Below are positions 1 to 8,863 of a stretch of DNA of 60,905 nt, one piece after another. The notes under the pieces are model-generated. The model worked only from the letters and a program-made list of their open reading frames with translations. It was not told where the DNA came from and searched no databases. The position numbers and the translations under genes are program-made. The first letter of the stretch is position 1. Each line of letters begins with the position of its first letter. The DNA comes from a virus. The stretch is from the IMG/VR virus record IMGVR_UViG_3300027733_000061, positions 1-60,905 of that record. One strand, 5' to 3'.

Positions 1-718
1 AGTTTATATTTAAATATTTCTGACTATGTGTTATGTGAATATATCTAAACGGCTCCATACAAATAAAATATCCGCATTGATATTTGTTTTTTGAAAAAAG
101 TTTAAAGATGTTAAAATTAACTGCGTAGTTTTGAGTTTCAGGGTGTTCAATTGTTCTATAATCCCTAAATCCAAATTTATTCATTATGTCAAGTAATGTT
201 TCTTTTTTCCATATTGATGGATTTACATTATATGGATAACCTTTATTTGCTGTATCAGTATTTGACGATTTAATATAATATAACTCGTCATCCATTATTT
301 CGTGACCTTTTAGAGTATCAAAATCATATGCTAATTGAAAATCTACTCTATCATAGTTATTTTTACGCAAAAAGGTAAACATACTTTTTACTTTTTCTAC
401 ATCAATATGAAATACAATATCATTATCGTGTATGAAAATAAAATAATCATAGGGAACTTCTTCAATAGTACTTAATAAACGGTAACCATATGGTTGTGAA
501 TCATCATAAAAAATAACTTTTTCAAAACTATTATAGATTTCATTAAGGTCTTCATCATTTTTATTTATGATTAAAATCATATCCCCAATATTGGTTAAAT
601 AATCAATTTGTATCTTTAAAACCTCTAAGAAAGAAGAATGACTATAAACGACAAATTTCAATTTATCAATATGAGTGTTGTCTGATAATTCAAATTTTTT
701 TACATCAAAAAATATCAT
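1..718 (-). CDS. GT-A-like glycosyltransferase, paralogue of the 1640-2458 gene (partial, C-terminus beyond window)
   Basis: The frame is open from an ATG at 718 to base 1 with no stop, giving 239 codons whose 3' end lies outside the window. The product begins MIFFDVKKFEL and is clearly a paralogue of the protein encoded at 1640-2458. Both share the strings EVIFYDD/KVIFYDD, YDYFIFIHDNDIV (YDYILFFHDIDII in the other copy), NNYDRVDF, YNVNPSIWKKE, YRTIE and a C-terminal CGYF..C.....Y.HI.H block. The HDxD pair after a hydrophobic strand resembles the DxD metal and nucleotide-sugar site of GT-A enzymes. I do not recognise a named family. Its ATG overlaps the stop of the exostosin-like gene upstream by 3 bases, so translation is probably coupled. 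It most likely glycosylates a phage or host surface component; the substrate is unknown. Confidence 0.75.
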   Translation of the reverse strand, partial: MIFFDVKKFELSDNTHIDKLKFVVYSHSSFLEVLKIQIDYLTNIGDMILIINKNDEDLNEIYNSFEKVIFYDDSQPYGYRLLSTIEEVPYDYFIFIHDNDIVFHIDVEKVKSMFTFLRKNNYDRVDFQLAYDFDTLKGHEIMDDELYYIKSSNTDTANKGYPYNVNPSIWKKETLLDIMNKFGFRDYRTIEHPETQNYAVNFNIFKLFSKNKYQCGYFICMEPFRYIHITHSQKYLNIN

Positions 719-1638
719 TTTTGGTATGGGGTATTACGGATTTTATCTACCCAATATTTTAGGGTGATTCTTTCATAGTTAAATTCTTTATTTTTAAATT
801 CTTCAATTGTCTTATCTAATAAATCTTGTGTAATTTCACTCCAATCATCCACGATAAGTACAGGTAACCCTTCATATAAACTATCTAATTGAGATTTTTT
901 TACAATTACAATTGTACCTAACATTAACGATTCCCATGTTCTATGACAATCCATACCATGTCCCATTGGGGATACGGTAAATGCGTACTCTGCGTTTTTT
1001 GTCCAAGTTGTTTCTCTATCTACTAATGAAGGTTCATAATAAATTAGGTCCTTTGGTATTTTGTTAATGGCGTCCTGTCTCGGATTACCAAACTCCGAAT
1101 ATGTTACAAAATGAAAATTAGAGTAACATTTAGGTTGTCTTTGATAAAATTCTCCAGATTTTTTCTTTATGGAATCCAACATTTCTTCTTGTTCTTTTGG
1201 TGTCATCGCACCACTACTCCACCCGCAAAATTCACCAAATGTTAGAGAATGGAAATTTACACCAATAGGTATTAATGAAAATTTTTCATGATAACGTTCA
1301 TTACAGTTTACTGAATACCAATGTATTAGTCTTGCGTCATTAATAATATTATTAAATATTTCAGGACTAATCATATCGTCAGGCATAGTTTCATCTCCGT
1401 CTCCCGTGATTAATATAAATTTATAATTTAATTGTGGTAAAATTTGATGTATAAATTGGGTAAAAAATGCAAATTTAATGTAGATGCAATCACCATCTTT
1501 ACCATTTAATAATTTTACGAAATCATGAGTTATTCTGTGAGGTTCTTTCTGATAGGTTATGATGTTATTATCGTCCAATGATAGTAACATTCCAACACTA
1601 GAAATGTATTTACATTCTTTTAATTGTTCTAAGCTCAT
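715..1638 (-). CDS. Exostosin-like (GT47-type) glycosyltransferase
   Basis: This 307-residue protein has the C-terminal block typical of exostosin-like transferases. The segment SPMGHGMDCHRTWESLMLG near residues 225-243 is followed by TIVIVKK, a short hydrophilic stretch and VLIVDDWSEI. In this family the conserved Arg and Glu in the R.xE..xxG pattern mark the sugar-nucleotide side of a GT-B fold. The N-terminal half (FKFILITGDGDETMP, LIPIGVNFHSL) fits the acceptor-side domain. No signal peptide or membrane segment is visible, so it is cytosolic. It lies between the two paralogous GT-A-like genes, with 1 base to the upstream gene and a 4-base overlap downstream. Family-level assignment is fairly secure; the sugar and acceptor cannot be read from the sequence. 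Confidence 0.7.
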   Translation of the reverse strand: MSLEQLKECKYISSVGMLLSLDDNNIITYQKEPHRITHDFVKLLNGKDGDCIYIKFAFFTQFIHQILPQLNYKFILITGDGDETMPDDMISPEIFNNIINDARLIHWYSVNCNERYHEKFSLIPIGVNFHSLTFGEFCGWSSGAMTPKEQEEMLDSIKKKSGEFYQRQPKCYSNFHFVTYSEFGNPRQDAINKIPKDLIYYEPSLVDRETTWTKNAEYAFTVSPMGHGMDCHRTWESLMLGTIVIVKKSQLDSLYEGLPVLIVDDWSEITQDLLDKTIEEFKNKEFNYERITLKYWVDKIRNTPYQK

Positions 1639-1639
1639 A

Positions 1640-2458
1640 TTATTTATACCATTTATTTGAATTTATTAGATTATATTTTTCTACAATTTTTATATATTCA
1701 TTACTTATATCACGGTAAGATTGACCGTAAACTGTAACAAAATTCATATTTAATGGTAAAAGTTTACCATTATGACTTATATGTAAGTATACAAAACTTT
1801 CTAAGCATTGGAAATACCCACAATTTAGTTTTTTGTTTGAAAACATTTTAAATATTTTGAATTTTTTTGAGTACTCTTGGACATCAATGTCTTCTATTGT
1901 ACGATAATTTTTATGTTTAAAATTACTAAGTAAATCAATAAAAGATTCTTTTTTCCATATAGACGGGTTTACATTATATATGTAATTAGTCACATCGTCC
2001 TGTTCAATTAAATACGGAATATTATTTTTTTTCTCAATTTCACTCATATTAATATGTTCCCATTCTGATATATCATCTAAATTATTTATTTTAATTAATT
2101 TTGTCGATGGGTTAATCTTATCTGAAAATTTTAAATCGACCCTATCAAAATTATTTGTTCTTAAAAACTCAAACAATTTTTCAATAGTCCTATCATCACT
2201 TTTTAATATAATGTCAATATCGTGAAAAAATAAAATATAATCATACTTTATTTTTTCTAAACAACTTAAAACTCTCGTTGCGTAAGTGCCCTTATCATCA
2301 TAAAAAATAACCTCATTATATTTTTCATATAAATCTGTTAGTTCTAAATTATTTTCATTTATAAAAAGAGTCAAATGTCCCTTATTTTGTGAGTAATCAG
2401 TTTGGATATTTAAAACGTCTAAATAATCCGTATGACCATAAATTACATAATTAATCAT
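1640..2458 (-). CDS. GT-A-like glycosyltransferase (second member of a paralogous pair)
   Basis: The 272-residue protein is the complete member of a pair with the partial gene at 1-718. It starts with a short strand (MINYVIYGHTDYLDVLNIQ), has a central YDYILFFHDIDIIL segment near residues 72-85 containing a DxD-like motif, and a conserved C-terminal half with YNVNPSIWKKE and CGYFQCLESFVYLHISH. The arrangement (Rossmann-like N-terminus, DxD after a beta strand, conserved C-terminal His) suggests a retaining or inverting GT-A enzyme, but I cannot name the family. Its start codon overlaps the stop of the GT61 gene by 4 bases. An exostosin-like gene separates it from its paralogue, so the duplication is not a simple adjacent tandem. 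Confidence 0.65.
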   Translation of the reverse strand: MINYVIYGHTDYLDVLNIQTDYSQNKGHLTLFINENNLELTDLYEKYNEVIFYDDKGTYATRVLSCLEKIKYDYILFFHDIDIILKSDDRTIEKLFEFLRTNNFDRVDLKFSDKINPSTKLIKINNLDDISEWEHINMSEIEKKNNIPYLIEQDDVTNYIYNVNPSIWKKESFIDLLSNFKHKNYRTIEDIDVQEYSKKFKIFKMFSNKKLNCGYFQCLESFVYLHISHNGKLLPLNMNFVTVYGQSYRDISNEYIKIVEKYNLINSNKWYK

Positions 2459-3660
2459 ATTATTTCTTTTAGTTTTTTAATGTCAATTATCCATTCAGAA
2501 TTAAGTCCGTCATCTAAAGGGATTAGTTCCATTATATTTTTAATAATTTGTTTAAATTCAATTTGATTATTCCACCCCGCAACATCCATATCACTATAAT
2601 TAATAGTAATATTATCACCATCTATGTCAACCACTTCACCCACTTTATTATCAAATTTAACTCTCATGAATTTTTTTATTTTACTTTTTTCTGTATGTTC
2701 AGAAATATCTAATATTTCATAATTAACATTTTCAAACGAAAATAAAAACCGATAGTTTATGTCAAAAAAAGTGGGTGAATTTAAAACTGTTAATTTTGTT
2801 TTTTTGTTAGAAAATAGTGCATTACATAACCCACCACCTATCGGCCCTATAATGTGTTCCGCATTATTGAATAATAATATTTTCTCAGGTGTTGAAAGAT
2901 TTTCAGTAAAAACTTCAACAAAACCTTTAGTTTTTAAATACTCAACAATCTCATCTTCATTTAATAATCTTCTTTTTGTTGTATAATTTGTACCTATATT
3001 TGACGTGTCTTTATTAATCCATGTTCTTCTGGAAATATAAATTTTTGTCGGTAATTTTTCTTTTTTAATATCATTAGTTATAAAATTAACCATATTATTG
3101 TAAAACTTGTAAACTTCATTTCTTGGTTTAATATTTGATTTACCATCGTGAGTGTATGAATTAGATACGTATAAATTATCATATGCGATAGATGGATTTA
3201 CAATTGTAATATCATCTTTGTTTATTGATAAAATATATAAAAATTCAATAACAAATTTATAATGTTCAAACTTTTGGTAATTAGGGTAATTCATCAAAAG
3301 TTGTAAATCGGGGATTTCTTTTTTAAGTTCAAAAAACGTAATTAAATATGGTAGTGTATCATACACAAAATGATAATAGTTATCAGTATTATAAATGAAG
3401 AAAAAATAAGGTTTTGAATCTCTATCTTTTATTTCTAACATTGATTTATTATGTGATGAAAAATCCAATTCCTTTAATGATAATACCGTTTCATTAATAG
3501 GTTTTATGTCGTTTTTTTCAGACTTTAATATCACATTTGGATAAAAAATGTTATTTTCATAAAATTGCACATTATGTAATTTGTAAATATTAATTTCTCT
3601 CCCGTTATTATCACTTTCAAAAAGTGTTTTAAAAGGTATTAAATTATTCAAGTCTAACAT
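2455..3660 (-). CDS. GT61 (DUF563)-family glycosyltransferase
   Basis: The 401-residue protein shows the GT61 signature. KIYISRR is followed by RRLLNEDEIVEYLKTKGF, a strand-turn VFTENLSTPEKILLFNNAEH, and the glycine loop GPIGGGLCNALF near residues 272-283. In most GT61 enzymes the loop reads GxHGAGLxN; here the His is Ile, which is a notable change at a position often considered functional. The N-terminal half contains a YFFFIYNTDNYYHFVYD segment typical of the family. The last 70 residues form an extra beta-rich tail with many Asp and Asn. GT61 enzymes transfer xylose, GlcNAc or related sugars; the sugar used here is unknown. The gene is part of the overlapping GT operon, 9 bases from the upstream gene. 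Confidence 0.75.
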   Translation of the reverse strand: MLDLNNLIPFKTLFESDNNGREINIYKLHNVQFYENNIFYPNVILKSEKNDIKPINETVLSLKELDFSSHNKSMLEIKDRDSKPYFFFIYNTDNYYHFVYDTLPYLITFFELKKEIPDLQLLMNYPNYQKFEHYKFVIEFLYILSINKDDITIVNPSIAYDNLYVSNSYTHDGKSNIKPRNEVYKFYNNMVNFITNDIKKEKLPTKIYISRRTWINKDTSNIGTNYTTKRRLLNEDEIVEYLKTKGFVEVFTENLSTPEKILLFNNAEHIIGPIGGGLCNALFSNKKTKLTVLNSPTFFDINYRFLFSFENVNYEILDISEHTEKSKIKKFMRVKFDNKVGEVVDIDGDNITINYSDMDVAGWNNQIEFKQIIKNIMELIPLDDGLNSEWIIDIKKLKEII

Positions 3661-3669
3661 TTTTCTATT

Positions 3670-4407
3670 CTATAATTTTGATTTATTCTCTCTAAAAAAT
3701 ACTTCGTAAGGATTAATATTTTCATTTTGTAGGTTTTCAATCATCGGAGTGTCAAACATACCTTTAATACCTTGATTAGTTGGTACATATTTTTGACCAT
3801 ATATAAAATCCCTATTAAATTTAGAGTATTTACCAATACCCGGTTTAATTTCAGAATGCCTTACATCAGAAACAATATTAATTAAACCTGAAACACCTAA
3901 TGAGCGGAGTTCCATACTATCCTTTATAAGTCTATATGATATATCACCATCTTCCTCTCCAAATCCTAGTAACCTCTCATCAAAAAATCCAATTTTTTCA
4001 ATACATTCTTTCTTAACAAAAAAATGTGAAAAAGACCCATTAAATTTACAAATTGAGTTAAAACTATTATTATTTGAAAGCTCCTCTACTTTTTTGAATA
4101 TATCATTGTTGTGAATTTCAATATCATCATTCAACAATAATATATTATCAGAAGACGAATGAATAATAGCCGTATTCCACATTTTTGATAGTCCTCTAAT
4201 TTCTTGAAAAAATATTGGATATATTTGATTGTATCTAGAAAAAAGAGAATATAATTTTAGTAAATAATCGTCAGATAATTTTCCATTCTTTTCACCATTA
4301 ATAACTACAATAATTGGTACTTCAGTAAAAAAACGTATTTGTTCTAAAAGTTTGATTAAAAAATCTATTCTAGCCGAAAATGTTGTTATTCCTATTGTGT
4401 AATTCAT
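3670..4407 (-). CDS. GT2-family (GT-A) glycosyltransferase
   Basis: The 245-residue protein begins with a GT2-like strand MNYTIGITTFSARIDFLIKLLEQI. It continues with PIIVVINGE, GLSKMWNTAI (the family's R/K-G-x-x-x-x-x-N motif) and the DxD-type site ILLLNDDIEI near residues 92-101. A later CIEKIGFFDERLLGFGEEDGD stretch matches the ExD general-base region of GT2 enzymes, which supports an active inverting enzyme. The size suits a single-domain cytosolic transferase. It overlaps the upstream GT2 gene by 4 bases (ATGA). Acceptor and sugar cannot be inferred. Confidence 0.75.
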   Translation of the reverse strand: MNYTIGITTFSARIDFLIKLLEQIRFFTEVPIIVVINGEKNGKLSDDYLLKLYSLFSRYNQIYPIFFQEIRGLSKMWNTAIIHSSSDNILLLNDDIEIHNNDIFKKVEELSNNNSFNSICKFNGSFSHFFVKKECIEKIGFFDERLLGFGEEDGDISYRLIKDSMELRSLGVSGLINIVSDVRHSEIKPGIGKYSKFNRDFIYGQKYVPTNQGIKGMFDTPMIENLQNENINPYEVFFRENKSKL

Positions 4408-5234
4408 ATAAAATATTCCTTTCCAAATGTTATTAAATCTTCGTTTTTATTGTTTATGATAAAATCATAATATCCTTTTTTTACTTCTAATAGATTAAAA
4501 AACGATAAGTCTATGTCAATACCATCTATAATTTCTTTAGGTGTAAATTGGGGGTTAAAATTTAAATTATTCACTACTGAGTCATATCTTCCATTAATAA
4601 AATCAACTGTGTGGTTATAATGTTTAAACTCATGATGTTTATACCATAATTGTTTCATTGCATAATATTTTCTATTTACGCTTTGAAGATGTATAATTCC
4701 ATAATCTTTTGTAAATTTTTTAGGTAAATTTACCTCGGGAGTTCTAGGTGTGTGATATTTCCAATCATTTTTATTTAAATCTCCTATGTTTTTTACTGGT
4801 AATACAAAAGTCCTGTAATTATTTGAATACATTGGGTCGTTTCTATAAAGAATAAGTCCATCATTCACAACATTATACCAAAACAATTTCATGTCATATT
4901 CTTCATAGTTTTTCATGAAAGTAGTTATGTCTTTGGTAATATTACTACTTAACAGTTCATCCGCATCTAAACATATAATATAATCAATTCCCAGTTCTCT
5001 ACTTTTATCTATCATAGTTTGTCTTTGGTACCCTTCATTAAAAGATTCAAGGTGATGATTTAATATAATAATTTTTTCTTCAGGTAGTAAATCATATATA
5101 ACGTCTACGGTTTCGTCAGTTGAATTGTCATTGTAAAAAATAAAATAATCAACCTTGTATTTATTCCATATCGGTAAAACGTTTTGAAGTGTGTCCGCTT
5201 CATTTTTTACCATCGTGTTTAGTGATATTTTCAT
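4404..5234 (-). CDS. GT2-family glycosyltransferase
   Basis: The 276-residue protein starts MKISLNTMVKNEADTLQNVL, the N-terminal strand and helix typical of the GT2 'NEE' type. It continues with DYFIFYNDNSTDET, QRQTMIDKSRELGIDYIICLDADELL (the DxD is DAD, near residues 88-90) and, near the middle, FKHYNH with a conserved His. The pattern places it with GT2 enzymes annotated in lipopolysaccharide and capsule clusters. The start is fixed by the ATGA overlap with the upstream gene at 5231-5234. No membrane segments are seen. Confidence 0.75.
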   Translation of the reverse strand: MKISLNTMVKNEADTLQNVLPIWNKYKVDYFIFYNDNSTDETVDVIYDLLPEEKIIILNHHLESFNEGYQRQTMIDKSRELGIDYIICLDADELLSSNITKDITTFMKNYEEYDMKLFWYNVVNDGLILYRNDPMYSNNYRTFVLPVKNIGDLNKNDWKYHTPRTPEVNLPKKFTKDYGIIHLQSVNRKYYAMKQLWYKHHEFKHYNHTVDFINGRYDSVVNNLNFNPQFTPKEIIDGIDIDLSFFNLLEVKKGYYDFIINNKNEDLITFGKEYFI

Positions 5235-5899
5235 ATTTCAAAATTTATTGATTTTCTTAATTGGAATACGTTGTAGTCATGACTTAAGTCTTTTACATTA
5301 TTATCATGTACAAAATCTATATTCCCATACCCCCAGTCCGGATGTTCATGTCTAATGATGACTTGGTCTATATATGATTGTTTACGTAACAAATTTCCAA
5401 CAAGCATAAATTCATTGTCTGACCAGCATGATTTATAATCGGGGTGATATATATAATTAAAACGTTTATAATATTTATAACCTAAAATACATAGTGTATT
5501 TAATTTGTTTCCCTGATAACCGTCATTAAACCACAATACACCATCCAAATCTGGATAATTAAACAACATATTATCTTTTATAATCTTATCATAACCTTTT
5601 ATTTGCGGAATCATGTCATCAGAGGCCAATAAAAGAATATCCCATTTATTTTTATGTTCATTTAAATCCCTATTGACGGCATGAATTTTAGAATTAGAAA
5701 GACCAATTTTGAGAGTTGTATTTTTATAACTCTTTATTTTATTTATAACTTCATCGTTGTTCATAGAATTATCATCTTCATCTATGGATATGAGAAATTC
5801 AGTATTATCAATATCTAAACATAAATCATGATAAATTTGTAATACTGAAAAAAATTTATCTACTCTACCTCTTGTTGGAAACTTTATTAATAATTTCAT
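5231..5899 (-). CDS. GT2-like glycosyltransferase (short)
   Basis: The 222-residue protein begins MKLLIKFPTRGRVDKFFSVL. This PTRGR opening is seen in phage-encoded GT-A-like proteins. It contains an acidic cluster EFLISIDEDDNSM near residues 34-46 and a second ILLLASDDMIP segment near residues 89-99 that is the likely DxD site, followed by LWFNDGYQG and a C-terminal HEHPDWG segment. It is shorter than most GT2 enzymes, and I see no C-terminal membrane or coiled-coil region. It sits inside the GT operon with 4-base overlaps at both ends. Assignment as a GT-A-like transferase is probable; the donor is unknown. Confidence 0.65.
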   Translation of the reverse strand: MKLLIKFPTRGRVDKFFSVLQIYHDLCLDIDNTEFLISIDEDDNSMNNDEVINKIKSYKNTTLKIGLSNSKIHAVNRDLNEHKNKWDILLLASDDMIPQIKGYDKIIKDNMLFNYPDLDGVLWFNDGYQGNKLNTLCILGYKYYKRFNYIYHPDYKSCWSDNEFMLVGNLLRKQSYIDQVIIRHEHPDWGYGNIDFVHDNNVKDLSHDYNVFQLRKSINFEI

Positions 5900-7536
5900 T
5901 GATTTATAACTTTAATATATTCTTCTTTTATTTTTTTTGCAACCTCAATAGAATCAAATTTACTAACATCTGTCGGCGGCATATGTAATTTTTTATCTAA
6001 AATATAACCACTACTTTCAACATTGTAAATCCATCCGGGTTTATTACACATCCAACCTTCAATAGTTGTTCTTCCCAAAAGAATACCTGCGGTTTCAGAA
6101 CAGTTTTTAACATACTGTTCAACTTTACTTGTTGCGTTAAAATGTTTTACGTGTGGATTTTTTAATAAATCATCCAAGTAATTTGATTTATTTTCACCAA
6201 CTAACCATAATTCTTTATTAATTTCAGAGGAGTATGTAACTAAATCTCTTATTGTATTTTCTCTTAAATAATCAATTGTCCCAACAAACAAAACGTAATT
6301 ATCATCTTTAATGTTATTTGAATTGAATCTTTTTGTGTCGATTGGGTTATAAATTACTTTAGTATTATCCTTATCAATATTAAATTTTTCAACAATATGG
6401 TTTTGTATTTCAGGACGAATGCAAATATATTTTTTAATTGAATTGTGAATAATTGGATTTTCTAATTCTATGACTTCAGAATGTATTGTTGATATTTTTG
6501 AAATATTAGGATACATCTGACACATTTGATTTGAAACGGGTGTGTGTTGAGTATGAATTATATCATAATTAACATCACCAATTTTGTACATTACATTTTG
6601 TTGTGTCGGTTGAAACCCTTGTGGTGTGTTAAATCCCCACTTTCCATCTCCCATTTTGTAACCAGGAGCATCTTGAAATGAAACGACTTTGATTCCTTGT
6701 TGTTTTGCTAATTGAGATAAGGGTCCATTAATGTCTGATAGTACCGTAACGTCACAATTTAATTTTTTTAATCCTCTTGCTAATTCATAAACATACATTT
6801 CTGAACCTGTAAAAGATTTAAAAAATAAACAAGATAATAAAACTTTTAAAGGTGAATCGATTGTAAGATTTCGTTTGATTTTAACGGGTAAAACATCTTT
6901 GAATTTTTCTGCAAACTCTTCTCTATTTTTTTCCCATTGTTCATTAGTCATACCAATTGATTTATGTGTAACTCTTACATCATACATAACCCCAATTTTA
7001 ACATCTTCTAAATAATTTCTAAAAGAAAAATCTACATCGTAAAAGTGAAACCCTTTAACTTCTTCGTTAAAGTTGTGTTTAATATTTTTTTTATTAATTG
7101 CTATAAATAATCCATCTACCAACAATACGTCATCTAACTGATTACCCTTACTTGTTGAATATTTTGACTCCCATTTTTTTCCTTCATGTTCATGATTAAC
7201 AATTCCTTTAAGTTTTGAAAAATCTTCCCACCATTTACCAGAAGAAGGTAACGAAGTTGAGCCGGCAACACCAAGAATACCATAGTCAGGATTTCTTTTA
7301 AAATAATTTAAAACTTTTGATGCCCAATTCTTGCTATCAAAATAAATGTCGTCATGCATCAATACAACAATGTCATTAGTGGAATCGTTTAAAATTTTAT
7401 TATAAGCTTCACTAAGAGAAAATACACCATTGTTTTCGATTGGTATTATTTCCAATTTACTTACTCCTGACGTTTTTTTTAACATCGAGACAAAATTGTC
7501 ATCTATTTTTCTTGTTGAAAATCCTACTGTAATCAT
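5896..7536 (-). CDS. Bifunctional GT2-GT4 glycosyltransferase fusion
   Basis: The 546-residue protein joins two transferase domains. Residues 1-230 are GT2-like: MITVGFSTRK, an ENNGVFSLSEAYNKIL stretch and a DIVVLMHDDIYF strand with the DD pair, then GVAGS and GFHFYDVDFSFRN near residue 165, as in GT2 'DVDF' enzymes. From about residue 235 a GT4-type GT-B domain begins (KVLLSCLFFKSFTGSEMYVYELARGL). It continues through HTQHTPVSNQ, STIHSEVIE, VIYNPIDTKRF, VLFVGTIDYLRE and a C-terminal GRTTIEGWMCNKPG in place of the usual E-x7-E site. Such fusions let one polypeptide add two successive sugars. The start at 7536 overlaps the dUTPase stop by 4 bases. Confidence 0.75.
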   Translation of the reverse strand: MITVGFSTRKIDDNFVSMLKKTSGVSKLEIIPIENNGVFSLSEAYNKILNDSTNDIVVLMHDDIYFDSKNWASKVLNYFKRNPDYGILGVAGSTSLPSSGKWWEDFSKLKGIVNHEHEGKKWESKYSTSKGNQLDDVLLVDGLFIAINKKNIKHNFNEEVKGFHFYDVDFSFRNYLEDVKIGVMYDVRVTHKSIGMTNEQWEKNREEFAEKFKDVLPVKIKRNLTIDSPLKVLLSCLFFKSFTGSEMYVYELARGLKKLNCDVTVLSDINGPLSQLAKQQGIKVVSFQDAPGYKMGDGKWGFNTPQGFQPTQQNVMYKIGDVNYDIIHTQHTPVSNQMCQMYPNISKISTIHSEVIELENPIIHNSIKKYICIRPEIQNHIVEKFNIDKDNTKVIYNPIDTKRFNSNNIKDDNYVLFVGTIDYLRENTIRDLVTYSSEINKELWLVGENKSNYLDDLLKNPHVKHFNATSKVEQYVKNCSETAGILLGRTTIEGWMCNKPGWIYNVESSGYILDKKLHMPPTDVSKFDSIEVAKKIKEEYIKVINQ

Positions 7537-8135
7537 ACTAAACCTGTTGAACCAAATCCATTATCATTTCGGTCTTTTGAACCTAAATTTGAAATTTGTG
7601 TTAAATTAACCCATTTGCCATTAACAACAGGACAAAGAACCGCTTGGGCAATTTTTTGACCCTTTTCAATTTTAACTTTTTCTGTTGTTGTGTTAAATAA
7701 AATAACTTGTATTTCACCTAAGTATCCACTATCAACCGTGCCAGGTGAATTTAAAACAAATAATCCTTGATTTAATGCTAAACCACTTTTAGACCTTACT
7801 TGTATTTCATAACCATCAGGAATGTCAAATTTTAAACCTGTAGGTATTAAAACTCTTGAGTTTGGAAAAACCCATTTTTCTTCCGAAGCTCTTAAATCAA
7901 ACCCCGAATCACCTTTATAAGCGTATTCAGGGTTTTGATTGTCACTACTATTCACAAAATTTAAATTAACTTCTGATGTAAATTGACCTTCAAAATGTTG
8001 ATTGATTTCATCAACATTAAGTCCCATGGATTTTAACATACTTTCAGGATTTGTCATGTCAACATTACCAAATTGAGATTGAAGCTCCTTTAAAGCTTTC
8101 ATGCTATTTTTTAAATCTTTTATATTTTCAAACAT
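7533..8135 (-). CDS. dut: Trimeric dUTPase with an N-terminal helical extension
   Basis: Residues 57-200 contain the five trimeric dUTPase motifs in order: motif 1 AYKGDSGFDLRA, motif 2 VRSKSGLA, motif 3 GTVDSGYLGEI with the catalytic Asp and sugar-discriminating Tyr, motif 4 KGQKIAQAVLCPV, and motif 5 RNDNGFGSTG with the glycine-rich tail that closes the active site. The enzyme hydrolyses dUTP to dUMP and PPi, keeping uracil out of phage DNA and feeding thymidylate synthesis. Residues 1-55 are an extra, probably helical segment (FENIKDLKNSMKALKEL) absent from standard dUTPases of about 145 residues. The gene is embedded in the glycosyltransferase operon and overlaps its neighbours by 1-4 bases. 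Confidence 0.93.
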   Translation of the reverse strand: MFENIKDLKNSMKALKELQSQFGNVDMTNPESMLKSMGLNVDEINQHFEGQFTSEVNLNFVNSSDNQNPEYAYKGDSGFDLRASEEKWVFPNSRVLIPTGLKFDIPDGYEIQVRSKSGLALNQGLFVLNSPGTVDSGYLGEIQVILFNTTTEKVKIEKGQKIAQAVLCPVVNGKWVNLTQISNLGSKDRNDNGFGSTGLV

Positions 8136-8863
8136 TATTTTAAACTTTTTAATTTTTTTATTGATTCAATCAAAACATCAACATCTTTTTCACAATATTT
8201 TGCAATTTCATCAAGTCTATTCTGATTCCAATATGCCTGATGAACCATACCCCCATTTATTTCACCATCTTTTGGTGTTGGAATATCTAAACAAGAACAC
8301 ATTAAATCTAAAGAACCAATTGAACTATACGAACCGTATTGCCAAATTTCTTTAGTGTCAATTGCTTTTACTTCCCATGGTTTAGTGTCGTATGATGGAA
8401 GTATTTTTGATGGCATAATGTTGTTAATAATCATACGTTTTGCCAACATAGGTATGTCAAAGTTTTTTAAATTATGCCCACACAAATAAAAATCTAATTT
8501 GTGACAACGGTCTAATAAATTTCTAACTTCCAACAATAAATCCTCTTCGCTGTCATTTTTAAAAGTTTGTTTTTTTACTTCACCGTTTTCTAAAACAAAT
8601 GCCATTGATACACAAACAATTTTAGCAAACTCTGGAACAAGTGCCGCTCTTGAAGAATAAACATCATTCATTTTTTGAAGTTCTTCTTCAAGACCATTCG
8701 TCTCAACGTCATCTTCAGGAAATCGTTTTAAAAACCAATCAAAGTATTTAACAAATTGTTCTGCAATTTTGGGGTGATTTTCTTGACAAGTCCGCCAATC
8801 CTTACATATACCAACAGTTTCAATGTCGATAAATAAAATTTTGTTAATAGGTATGTTTATCAT
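8135..8863 (-). CDS. DnaQ/PolB-like 3'-5' exonuclease (stand-alone)
   Basis: The 242-residue protein carries the DEDD exonuclease motifs. ExoI is ILFIDIETVG near residues 9-18. ExoII is LCGHNLKNFDIPMLAKR near residues 122-138. ExoIII is KYCEKDVDVLIE near residues 222-233 and has the Y-x3-D spacing of DEDDy enzymes. This matches the family described as 'predicted 3'-5' exonuclease related to the PolB exonuclease domain'. Those enzymes degrade single-stranded DNA ends in a metal-dependent reaction. The phage polymerase encoded at 15934 has its own proofreading domain, so this is a second, separate exonuclease. It sits within the GT operon, between dUTPase and a GT4 gene. Confidence 0.85.
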   Translation of the reverse strand: MINIPINKILFIDIETVGICKDWRTCQENHPKIAEQFVKYFDWFLKRFPEDDVETNGLEEELQKMNDVYSSRAALVPEFAKIVCVSMAFVLENGEVKKQTFKNDSEEDLLLEVRNLLDRCHKLDFYLCGHNLKNFDIPMLAKRMIINNIMPSKILPSYDTKPWEVKAIDTKEIWQYGSYSSIGSLDLMCSCLDIPTPKDGEINGGMVHQAYWNQNRLDEIAKYCEKDVDVLIESIKKLKSLK

